DNA from: Rodentibacter genomosp. 2
GTDB taxonomy: Bacteria > Pseudomonadota > Gammaproteobacteria > Enterobacterales > Pasteurellaceae
Assembly: GCA_001999425.1 (NCBI GenBank)
Contig: MLHP01000024.1
Span: 1 to 64,000, forward strand
Reading direction: 5' to 3'
DNA: 64,000 nucleotides
In this document: positions 1 through 6,889 of the stretch, piece after piece
Position numbering within the stretch: the first letter of the stretch is position 1
Layout: the number at the start of each line of letters is the position of its first letter
Position numbers and translations under genes: made by a program
The notes under the pieces: model-generated
The model's database searches: none
Told to the model about the DNA's origin: nothing
What the model saw: the letters and a program-made list of their open reading frames with translations, nothing else

Positions 1-265
1 GTTGGGTTTCCGCCGAGAGTTCGGGTTTATCTTCGTGTTTGCAGACGAACGCTAGACTTGCCTGTAATTGTTCCATTTTTTCCATCTTGGTTTTTCTCGC
101 TTGATATTTATTTATATAATCTTCAATAATATTGGTTGAAGGTGAATGCCCCGCCCCACCCAAATCAATCCCGTTGAAGAAACGATAGCCTGCCCAAACT
201 GCGACAACAATGAGGGCGATTGTGCCAATCACTAGCCATTTTAAAATTCGTACCATTATTCATCA
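1..265 (-). CDS. Sel1-like/immunity-type membrane-anchored protein, N-terminal part (cut by window edge)
   Basis: Only the first 88 codons lie in the window. I set the start at the ATG at 263-265 because a GGAG ribosome-binding site precedes it and it gives the open frame; the ATG at 256-258 runs into a stop after a few codons. The protein begins with a short polar stretch and one membrane segment (about residues 10-29), then a basic helix. Its segment MEKMEQLQASLAFVCKHEDK followed by PELSAETQ closely parallels MAKVEQLAALEFTCQKEAR and PPLSEETQ in the next gene (373-1545), so the two are tandem paralogues. That neighbour looks like a Sel1-repeat protein next to a phospholipase effector fragment, so immunity is a reasonable guess for both. 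A terminator at 327-363 separates the two genes, so this one probably has its own promoter. The function is inferred. Confidence 0.7.
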
Positions 266-326
266 CTCCGGAAAATCACAATGAGAAAATCTCATCCGTA
301 AAACACTAAAAACACACGAAAAAACA

Positions 327-363
327 ACCGCACTTTTAATTGTTCAGACTAAAAGTGCGGTTA
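327..363 (-). terminator. Inverted uptake-signal pair terminator
   Basis: Two oppositely oriented uptake-signal cores (AACCGCACTTTTA and TAAAAGTGCGGTT) form a 13-bp stem with an 11-nt loop just after the stop of the leftward Sel1-like gene. T-rich flanks lie on the minus-strand exit side. It should end transcription of the effector/immunity array. Confidence 0.7.
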
Positions 364-372
364 ACTTTCCCG

Positions 373-1545
373 TTATTTTTTCACTTTCTTCGGTAAATTC
401 GTTTCTAAATCTAACCCGTTATCCACTCGAACGCCCGCCTGATTTGCCAGTTTCATCATTAATGCCTCACTTGGTTTTGGCGGAGCTTCCCCCTCATACC
501 AACGCTGAAAGGCAATTTTGCCATCCCATTCCGGCAAGGGGGTAGGCGGCAATGGTACAATATCGTCTAAGTCGGGGACTTTGGGTTGGAGGTAGTCATA
601 ACGTGATAGGTACTTCCGAATAATTTCATATCTTCTTGAACGTTCTTCATCAGGAACTACATCAAGAAAATCAAGACTTTCTTTAGCTATATTTTTACTA
701 AATCCCTCTCTAAGCACGACTGCTGAGATTGAATCACCGTTTTTAACGCCTTGATGGAAAACCTTTAGCGCCTCCGAATATTTTTTATGGTACTTCAAAT
801 TAAAGGCTAAAGTTTTTGAAGCATTCGCCAGCCCTTGTTCTGATGAACAAGCCCACAACTGTCTTGCTATATCCATTCGATATTTAAATGCTTCTTCTGT
901 TTCTGATTCATCTTCTATATCAGATAATATTTCCGCTATCACATACTGCGCTTCCCGACTGCCTAAATCCGCCGCTTGTCTTAAATAAGCGTATTTGCCG
1001 TCTTTTTCGGTACGTACCCCATAGCCGATATCTAAATAGCCGTACAGATTATAGTAGGCGGTAGCGGGTAGCTGTTTTGCCAGTTCTTCATTAAGGTTAT
1101 GGACTTCCGTTTGCGGTAAATCGCTGCTAATCCGTCCGGTTTGTAATAAATATTGTAACCGTACATTGGCTTTATAATCGCCGTTGGCGGCGGCAATGCG
1201 GTAATAACGAGCCAACCCGTTCCAGACCTCATCACCTTTGTCTCCCTCCCACATATTATGCAGGTCGTGATAAAGAGCATAGTTATATAATTGCTGGGTT
1301 TCTTCTGAGAGAGGCGGTCGCGCTTCTTTTTGGCAAGTAAATTCCAAGGCTGCCAGTTGTTCCACTTTTGCCATGTTTGTTTTCCTCTGTTGTTCTTTTT
1401 GTTTGACATAGCAACGCTCCGGACGCGGACCGGAAGGCCCGCCGCCCAGTGCTATCGGATTGCATTCCAGATAACGGAATAGGCAAAATAAGCCTATGAT
1501 GGTTGCAATCACCAGTACCAATAAAATTTTTAAACATTTTTTCAT
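373..1545 (-). CDS. Sel1-like repeat protein, probable immunity protein for a phospholipase D (Tle5-type) T6SS effector
   Basis: 390 residues. It has an N-terminal membrane or signal segment (about residues 5-24), an external loop with Cys/Pro/Gly, and a middle made of short helical repeats such as LADLGSREAQYVIAE and CSSEQGLANASKTLAFNL, typical of Sel1/TPR-like repeats (about residues 110-270). The C-terminus is Pro-rich and polar. The start ATG overlaps the stop of the upstream phospholipase fragment as TAATG, so translation is probably coupled. In Pseudomonas, Tle5b (PldB) phospholipases are encoded with Sel1-repeat immunity proteins; that precedent and the coupling are why I infer immunity. 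Residues 65-85 match the partial gene at 1-265, so this is one of a tandem pair. An alternative is a general periplasmic Sel1 protein unrelated to the toxin. Confidence 0.65.
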   Translation of the reverse strand: MKKCLKILLVLVIATIIGLFCLFRYLECNPIALGGGPSGPRPERCYVKQKEQQRKTNMAKVEQLAALEFTCQKEARPPLSEETQQLYNYALYHDLHNMWEGDKGDEVWNGLARYYRIAAANGDYKANVRLQYLLQTGRISSDLPQTEVHNLNEELAKQLPATAYYNLYGYLDIGYGVRTEKDGKYAYLRQAADLGSREAQYVIAEILSDIEDESETEEAFKYRMDIARQLWACSSEQGLANASKTLAFNLKYHKKYSEALKVFHQGVKNGDSISAVVLREGFSKNIAKESLDFLDVVPDEERSRRYEIIRKYLSRYDYLQPKVPDLDDIVPLPPTPLPEWDGKIAFQRWYEGEAPPKPSEALMMKLANQAGVRVDNGLDLETNLPKKVKK

Positions 1546-2153
1546 TAATCAACTCGACTTACTTTAGGATTAGCTCTAAAAAATTGGCGTAGTGGATAAA
1601 GGGGATCTCCCCCTTTCGATTTCCTTTCCCTATTCCGTTGAAGCAATCTACTCCATACCTCAAAAGCACTATCAGCCACATTATAATCATACATGCCCTC
1701 CGGATTGGCGGCAGCATTCTGCTTGGTATGTAACCCCCATAATTGTTTGCGTAAATCACACGCTACCTCGCCCGCTTCCAAAATAATGCCCAATTCCGTA
1801 TCCTTTTCCATACTGCGCGTATTCAGGTTTGCCGAGCTGATGACGGTAAATACATCATCAATAATTGTTACCTTGGAATGCACATAAACTTCTGCTAGTG
1901 CCTCGTTGCCTTTGCTGTCTTTGTAACTATGCACGTATTTACCGTGCTCATCTTTTGGCATTAAGGTGCAAATATGCGCTTTAATCCCCGGCGTATCGCT
2001 GATTTCATAGCCTAGTTCTTTGGTAAGATTGGTTTCTTCTTGGCTTAATGCCTGATTTTCAATGGGATTTGGTTCCTGGCTGTTTGGAGTGTTTTGTTTT
2101 TTGCGCCGCTTGTTTTTTCTCCACCTCTCGTTGTTTGGCTTTGATATCAGCAA
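1545..2153 (-). pseudogene. C-terminal fragment of a phospholipase D family T6SS effector (Tle5-like)
   Basis: The 202-residue frame holds one HKD motif: VHSKVTIIDD (HxKxxxxD) followed by SSANLNTRSMEKDTELG, matching the second catalytic motif of phospholipase D family antibacterial effectors. Those effectors carry two HKD motifs in proteins several times this long; the first motif and the whole N-terminus are missing. The first ~30 residues (Arg/Lys/Asn-rich) look out of frame: the adjacent frame at about 2080-2152 reads ADIKAKQREVEKKQAAQ, a more natural helix that ends in a stop, which suggests an indel between about 2050 and 2085. A stop lies just upstream of that helix too. So this is a broken effector remnant kept next to its likely immunity gene (TAATG overlap with 373-1545). 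It cannot encode a two-motif active site by itself. Confidence 0.75.
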
Positions 2154-2202
2154 GCTATTTTCGTAATAAAGTGCGGATGATTTTTTACTGTTTTGATCTA
2201 TT

Positions 2203-2655
2203 TCATTTACCCCTTAATAGATCAATAATGCGATCATCTTTAAACTGGCAAGCTTTTTTATTAAAATCACATAAAAATACTGATTCCAGTAACTCATTTC
2301 TATCATTGATAACTTTTGTTGCACAATCAATAAAATTTATTTTCCCCTCTTGACCATTCTCTATTTCAGGGTAACAGAGCCTAAATTTAGATAAATTCCA
2401 TTTTTTTTGATCCGAGATTAAATAGTTCTTAATTGTTTTATTTTCTTGTTGAATTGCTACTTTATAATTTGAATTTAATTTTTTTTGTGCCAATACATAT
2501 CCTTTACTAACACAAACCATTAAGTCCTCTTCCTGCATACTTCCAGACAAACAAGGTTTAGATAGAGAACCGAAAACCATTAGCTCTTCTGGTTCAATAG
2601 CAAAACTAGAACTAGAGACTAGAATCAATAAAAATCTGTAAAAATATTTCAGCAT
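2203..2655 (-). CDS. LprI-like periplasmic protein (DUF1311 type), candidate immunity protein
   Basis: About 150 residues from the ATG at 2653-2655; I prefer this start because MLKYFYRFLLILVSSSSFA is a good signal peptide, whereas the longer frame overlaps the previous gene with no signal. The mature part has the spacing of the LprI/DUF1311 family: an early Cys, MxxCV, a long helix with LNSNY, then SDQKKWNLSKFRLC and a late Cys before a helix with ND-RNELLES. Known members include the lysozyme inhibitor LprI. It sits among T6SS effector remnants that attack peptidoglycan or membranes, so a periplasmic protective role is inferred. The low G+C content resembles the other genes of the array. It overlaps nothing and lies 26 nt after the stop of the similar gene at 2682-3359. 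Confidence 0.6.
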   Translation of the reverse strand: MLKYFYRFLLILVSSSSFAIEPEELMVFGSLSKPCLSGSMQEEDLMVCVSKGYVLAQKKLNSNYKVAIQQENKTIKNYLISDQKKWNLSKFRLCYPEIENGQEGKINFIDCATKVINDRNELLESVFLCDFNKKACQFKDDRIIDLLRGK

Positions 2656-2681
2656 ATTCCAAGAGGTAAAATTATAGAAAA

Positions 2682-3359
2682 TTAAGGCTTGGGACAATTT
2701 AATTTATAAACTTTATCATCATAATTAAATCGATATTCTTCTTTTAGGTTTCCATTTTCACTTTTTTTTGCAATTACAAATTGTTTATTATCGTTATACC
2801 AAATGCGCTTAATATTTTTCTCACCTAATATAACTACATCACAAGATTTACCCAAGTAAATTACTTGACTTAATGTATCAATAACCACACCATTTGAGTT
2901 AATTCTACTAGATATAACTTCATGTACATTCATTGGATCATAATAAGTACCAACTCCAAAAGAATTCCAAGTTTCAGATTTTATAATATAGCATAGTTTT
3001 CTCATTGCTTTATTTTCATCTTTTTCATTAGCAATCAGATTACTCAGCCAATCTCTAAAATCGTTGTTATAAGTAGAATAGTCTTCCACTGGAGTATGTG
3101 TTGCATTTTCATAAGCATATATAAACCCTATAGACAAAAGCATCATTGCATCTTCTAATTTTTTGTCATTACATATTAGGTTAGATAAATTAGTTTGTTT
3201 TTTGCAATCTACCATATTTGGAACATTAAAATAATATTCTCCATTACTAGGTAATCCATCTTTAATATTTTTATACTCTTTCTCTGAAATACATGATGAT
3301 GTTGATGAACTAGAAGAAAAAAGCAATAAAAGTAAGGCTGTAATTAACTTATCAAACAT
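2682..3359 (-). CDS. Secreted LprI-like protein, candidate orphan immunity protein
   Basis: 225 residues with a clear signal peptide (MFDKLITALLLLLFSSSS) followed by a Ser-rich stretch and SSC. Residues about 50-120 (CKKQTNLSNLIC, then an acidic-helical stretch with YAYENA and a later LC) resemble the N-terminal part of LprI/DUF1311 proteins, where a pair of Cys brackets the first helix. The last ~80 residues have alternating beta-type patterns and no family I recognise. It is transcribed with its neighbours in a leftward array and is A+T-rich. A periplasmic location is seen from the signal peptide; an immunity role comes only from context. It could instead be an unrelated small secreted protein. 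Confidence 0.55.
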   Translation of the reverse strand: MFDKLITALLLLLFSSSSSTSSCISEKEYKNIKDGLPSNGEYYFNVPNMVDCKKQTNLSNLICNDKKLEDAMMLLSIGFIYAYENATHTPVEDYSTYNNDFRDWLSNLIANEKDENKAMRKLCYIIKSETWNSFGVGTYYDPMNVHEVISSRINSNGVVIDTLSQVIYLGKSCDVVILGEKNIKRIWYNDNKQFVIAKKSENGNLKEEYRFNYDDKVYKLNCPKP

Positions 3360-3393
3360 ATCCTATACCATTTATTTAAAATTGATATCTTAA

Positions 3394-4371
3394 TCAACTT
3401 AGATCAACTGAATCAGCTTTAATCCACATATTGATTTCTTTTTTTTCTTTGTAGTTGATGAAGTACCATTTATCTCCATGTTCATCTATTTTCTCATCTA
3501 AAATAGAAACTCTATTACCTTTAATTAAGTACATCCTAGTCTTAACACCAATAGAAGAATACAAATAAGCTTTATTTATAATTGTACCTGTAGTATATAT
3601 TTTTTTATTTATAACCTTTTCTAAATAGTCCTTTTCTTTTATCAATTTTAATTTAGATAATTTATCAATGATAGTAGCATATTGTTTCTTAGTACTATCT
3701 TTATAATGGTAAGCTGACAATAGTTGTTTATAACGCTCAATTCCATTAATAATGCTTATATCACCTTCATTAAATCTTTCCATAAAATCATCCAAAGAAT
3801 TTTCAAAAAAATAACTTAATTCACAATTATTCTTTATATACTCATCTGATAAATCAGAATTAGGTAAATTATCTTTAATATCAGGTATAGATATATCCAA
3901 ATCAAGTTCGTTAAATCTACATATGTACTTTTTAGAGTAATCATCTAAAAAACCGCTCACTTCAGAATTAATAGCTTTCAGAATCCATTTTTCATTATCA
4001 TATACAATATAGTACTTGTTAATAATATTTAACTTATCTGTATTGGTTATTATGAGAATAGTTCCCTCTTTATTATCTGCTCTTTTTATATCATTGATAT
4101 TTAATCCTCCATCTTCGGAAAAATTATTTCCTTTAAAAATAAGATGGTAATCATCATTATCTTTTTTAAAAAATAATAATTCATCCCCAAACCCACTAAT
4201 GCTGCTAATTACTTTATCAGTAACACCATCATTGTCGATATCAATATCTCTACTAAAGAACTTATCACTATTTAAATAATATTTAATATCTATATTATCA
4301 GCACTCACATGACAAGAAATTAGAAATATAGATAACATTATTATTTTATTTATTTTTATGATTGATTTCAT
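3394..4371 (-). CDS. Exported protein with C-terminal SH3-like domain, candidate immunity protein for GH19-type effector
   Basis: 325 residues. The N-terminus is a signal sequence ending LISC at Cys20, which fits a lipobox, so it may be a lipoprotein. Residues about 40-60 contain DIDIDNDGVTDKVI, a calcium-loop-like repeat often seen in FG-GAP/VCBS-like folds. The last ~60 residues (from TGTIINKAYLYSS to MWIKADSVDL) form an SH3-like fold: 'KAYLYSS-G-KTRMYLIKGNRVSIL-DKWYFINYK-INMWIK'. The same module ends the protein at 4920-5558 (KTKIYLVKNDKVLIL ... IDMWVEESLV). Its start overlaps the end of a GH19 effector relic by 26 nt, just as the gene at 4920-5558 overlaps the intact GH19 effector. This repeated pairing is the main reason to propose immunity. 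The function is not established. Confidence 0.6.
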   Translation of the reverse strand: MKSIIKINKIIMLSIFLISCHVSADNIDIKYYLNSDKFFSRDIDIDNDGVTDKVISSISGFGDELLFFKKDNDDYHLIFKGNNFSEDGGLNINDIKRADNKEGTILIITNTDKLNIINKYYIVYDNEKWILKAINSEVSGFLDDYSKKYICRFNELDLDISIPDIKDNLPNSDLSDEYIKNNCELSYFFENSLDDFMERFNEGDISIINGIERYKQLLSAYHYKDSTKKQYATIIDKLSKLKLIKEKDYLEKVINKKIYTTGTIINKAYLYSSIGVKTRMYLIKGNRVSILDEKIDEHGDKWYFINYKEKKEINMWIKADSVDLS

Positions 4372-4864
4372 AATTAAAAATCCTCTTTAATTCATTAACA
4401 TAAGATATTCTATCTTCAATAGCATACTGACCACCGTTTACCAAAAATGTAACTTGACGAGTGTTGTCATCATCAGCAACTAAATTTATATCTATTGTCG
4501 TGTGAGTGGATAATTTAGTTTTCTGATAATTAACTTTCACACCACTAGGATTAGGATATCTAGCACTTAAGAAATTACCGGCACTTAATAACTTTCCTCT
4601 TTTCCAGAAATACCCACTGGCATTAACTGACAAATGAAGATCTTGATTTAAAAGAGAATAATTTGTCTTATAATCATTTCTTCCAATATATTCAAAATAT
4701 TGTTTATAACCTACCTCACCAACTTTTTCTCTAGAATGAGTCAGTTGTATTACCCCTCTTCCAATATATGGATAATATGGTTTTCATAATGTCTTCGACA
4801 CACCACTCACTAAATAGGTTATTTTATGAACATTATTATCAGAAGTTAAACTTATATCTATTGA
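4346..4864 (-). pseudogene. Fused relics of GH19-like peptidoglycan-hydrolase effectors
   Basis: One frame runs from 4864 to 4346 with an in-frame TGA at 4784-4786. Part A (4787-4864) reads SIDISLTSDNNVHKITYLVS, which matches the C-terminal TIDINLVADDDNTRQVTFLV of part B. So a chitinase-type C-terminus is joined directly to the core of a second copy. Part B starts with SKTL-stop-KPYYPYIGRG and continues VIQLTHSREKV, equivalent to GKTLSYDPYRGRGLIHLTH of the intact effector at 5524-6876. It goes on through SGYFWKRGK to its C-terminus. The longest stop-free piece (4346-4633) would be a 95-residue protein from a TTG start, but it lacks the catalytic region. I read this as the product of recombination between tandem effector genes followed by decay. 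Downstream, the SH3-type gene 3394-4371 overlaps it by 26 nt. Confidence 0.75.
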
Positions 4865-4919
4865 TTAGAAAATATGCCAATTATAAAACATATATAGTTT
4901 TTCTTTAAACTATAAGACA

Positions 4920-5558
4920 TTAGTTAATGTAAACTAAACTTTCTTCAACCCACATATCTATATTTTTACTCCCCTCATAAAAAATTCTTAGCCATAACTT
5001 ATTAGCGTTATCTAATTTACTTGAGAGAATTAATACTTTATCATTTTTTACTAAATAAATTTTGGTTTTATTCCCATGATTATCAAATAAAAATGTCTTA
5101 CTCTTAATAAAACCACTCTTAGGAAGATTATTATTCTTCATATCATTATAAAAATCTCTTTTTAGTGTAAGCAAATACGGAGAGCTAGTTTCATAGGATA
5201 GCTCATCAACTAAATTATCATTTCCTCCAAATATTGAATCATATTTAAAAAACAACAATTCTCCATTAATGTATTTATAATAACTATAGTTAGAATAATC
5301 TCTTATTGGTGAGCAAAGTACCTCAACAATATCGTGATCTATGCTTATATCAAAAGCAGGACAAATATCATATTTAACTTTAAAAGTTTCACTTTTCCCA
5401 TGATAACGCATTTGACATTCATGATAACCAGAGGAATCTAAATTACAATTTACTAGATTTTCATTTTTTTCAGTGAAATTACTAGAGTTTGCATAAAATG
5501 AAAAAAATCCAACCATCATTACACTAGCGCATATCAAATTTTTTAAACTTTTGTTCAT
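4920..5558 (-). CDS. Exported SH3-like protein, probable immunity protein of the GH19/LysM effector
   Basis: 212 residues from the ATG at 5556-5558, chosen because an AAGAGA ribosome-binding site precedes it and MNKSLKNLICASVMMVGFFSFYA (23 residues, signal-peptide shape) follows; a 7-codon longer frame exists. The mature protein has a Cys-containing middle (about 35-100) and a C-terminal SH3-like module (about 150-210: FIKSKTFLFDNHGNKTKIYL onward to NIDMWVEESL) shared with 3394-4371. It overlaps the 3' end of the GH19 effector gene by 35 nt, the classic tight arrangement of an effector with its immunity gene. The effector should act on peptidoglycan, and this protein is exported to the same compartment, so neutralisation in the periplasm is a fair inference. 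I know of no named family for it. Confidence 0.65.
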   Translation of the reverse strand: MNKSLKNLICASVMMVGFFSFYANSSNFTEKNENLVNCNLDSSGYHECQMRYHGKSETFKVKYDICPAFDISIDHDIVEVLCSPIRDYSNYSYYKYINGELLFFKYDSIFGGNDNLVDELSYETSSPYLLTLKRDFYNDMKNNNLPKSGFIKSKTFLFDNHGNKTKIYLVKNDKVLILSSKLDNANKLWLRIFYEGSKNIDMWVEESLVYIN

Positions 5559-6876
5559 TTCTCTTACCATATTTAGCATTTCTTATATCACTTAAGGAAT
5601 ATGAATATATTCCTAAATCTCCATTTTTACCCACTTGAGAACACTCCTTAATATTTAATAAGTTAATTAAGATATGTACATATTCAATCCTCTCTTTAAA
5701 CCCAATAAAACCTCCATTAACTCCAATATTAAGATAATAAAGATCATCCTTATCTGCCCATTTATTAAGATCTCCCCACGCACTTCCTTTTCTCCAATAC
5801 CACCCTCCAGATTCAAAAACATATTCAATCTTAGTAGCAACTAAATGTGGATTTATCATTATTGACTTATCATTTACATAATTACTAAAGGATTTATAGT
5901 TAAAACGATGTGTCAAGTGAATTAGCCCTCTCCCCCTATACGGATCGTATGAAAGAGTCTTCCCATATTCCTGAGCAGATCTAAACCCATGTGTTTCATG
6001 AAAAACCTGAGCCAAAAAATGTAGCTTTCTTAGACATGAATTAATTTCATATTTTTCTAAAATCCTATTTAATTCTTTTACCGATGACTCATAAGATTTA
6101 TCATTAGGTGCAGCCCCTGTTTTCAAGGATGGTATCCATAAGTTAGGAATAACTTTTGATTTATGTAACTTCTGTATAATTAATTTAAATTCATCCACAG
6201 TAAAGTCACGATGACACAAGCATTTATCTGCATTTTGACTAACTACATCCACAGGCTTCCCATTATTCTCATTCCGCACCTGCAAAACGTTATTCCCCTC
6301 TTTTTTATTTATAGCTGTCTTCTTATTTGTATCCGCCGATTTTGCATGACCTTTTCTACTTCCTCGAGGAAAATAAATCTTTTTCCCGACCAACGTACTT
6401 AAAGGAGTTGCCTCATCCAACCCGTTTTCCCAAATTAGCACATATTGGTTTATCCCCGTCTCTTTCTCTATCCTTTCCCAAGTATCTCCCGGCCTCACTA
6501 GATGATAAGGCCGTTTGTAAGTAGTTGGTTCGTTATTTTCATTTGGAATGCTGCGAGGTGTCATGTCATAGATATTATACGCTCTTAACCTCACTATCTT
6601 CTTACCTGTGAGCCAAGTAAATTCAGGGACTGCCGAGTGTGCCGTTTTAGGATATTGTTCATTCCAAAACACTACTTTTATCCGTAATACTTTTCCGGGT
6701 TGCTCCACCAAACTCGGGTGAAAAACCAATCTTCCCTTTTCATCGGCTTGTAAGGGCGTTTCACTTACGGGATATCCGTTTATTGACATCTCAATATAAC
6801 AATAGGGGAGCGGTTCGTTTTTTGAATCGAGAAATTCAATTGCATAGCCTTGCTGTTGATTCATTTTAGTATCCAT
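5524..6876 (-). CDS. T6SS peptidoglycan-hydrolase effector with LysM and GH19 chitinase-like domains
   Basis: 450 residues, 13 nt after the vgrG stop, with AGGAAT before the ATG. Three parts are visible. Residues 1-110 are a beta-rich Ig-like or carboxypeptidase-regulatory-like domain (GYAIEFLDSKNEPLPYCYIE, then VFHPSLVEQPGKVLRIKVVF). Residues about 120-170 are a LysM domain (YHLVRPGDTWERIEKETGI ending VGKKIYFP). Residues about 225-430 are a GH19-type lysozyme/chitinase domain: FLAQVFHETHGF with the presumed catalytic Glu, then GKTLSYDPYRGRGLIHLTH, and ESGGWYWRKGSAW. There is no signal peptide, consistent with delivery by the VgrG spike rather than Sec export. The substrate is most likely peptidoglycan glycan strands in a target cell. 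An endolysin is possible, but the vgrG neighbour and overlapping immunity-like gene favour an effector. Confidence 0.8.
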   Translation of the reverse strand: MDTKMNQQQGYAIEFLDSKNEPLPYCYIEMSINGYPVSETPLQADEKGRLVFHPSLVEQPGKVLRIKVVFWNEQYPKTAHSAVPEFTWLTGKKIVRLRAYNIYDMTPRSIPNENNEPTTYKRPYHLVRPGDTWERIEKETGINQYVLIWENGLDEATPLSTLVGKKIYFPRGSRKGHAKSADTNKKTAINKKEGNNVLQVRNENNGKPVDVVSQNADKCLCHRDFTVDEFKLIIQKLHKSKVIPNLWIPSLKTGAAPNDKSYESSVKELNRILEKYEINSCLRKLHFLAQVFHETHGFRSAQEYGKTLSYDPYRGRGLIHLTHRFNYKSFSNYVNDKSIMINPHLVATKIEYVFESGGWYWRKGSAWGDLNKWADKDDLYYLNIGVNGGFIGFKERIEYVHILINLLNIKECSQVGKNGDLGIYSYSLSDIRNAKYGKRNEQKFKKFDMR

Positions 6877-6889
6877 ATTTTATTCCTAC

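Noticed and set aside
256-258. ATG at 256-258 as start of the leftmost gene
   Set aside because: That frame stops after seven codons; the ATG at 263-265 is open through the window edge and has a GGAG site.
5524-6876. Phage endolysin instead of T6SS effector
   Set aside because: There is no holin or phage gene nearby, while vgrG lies 13 nt upstream and an exported immunity-like gene overlaps the end.
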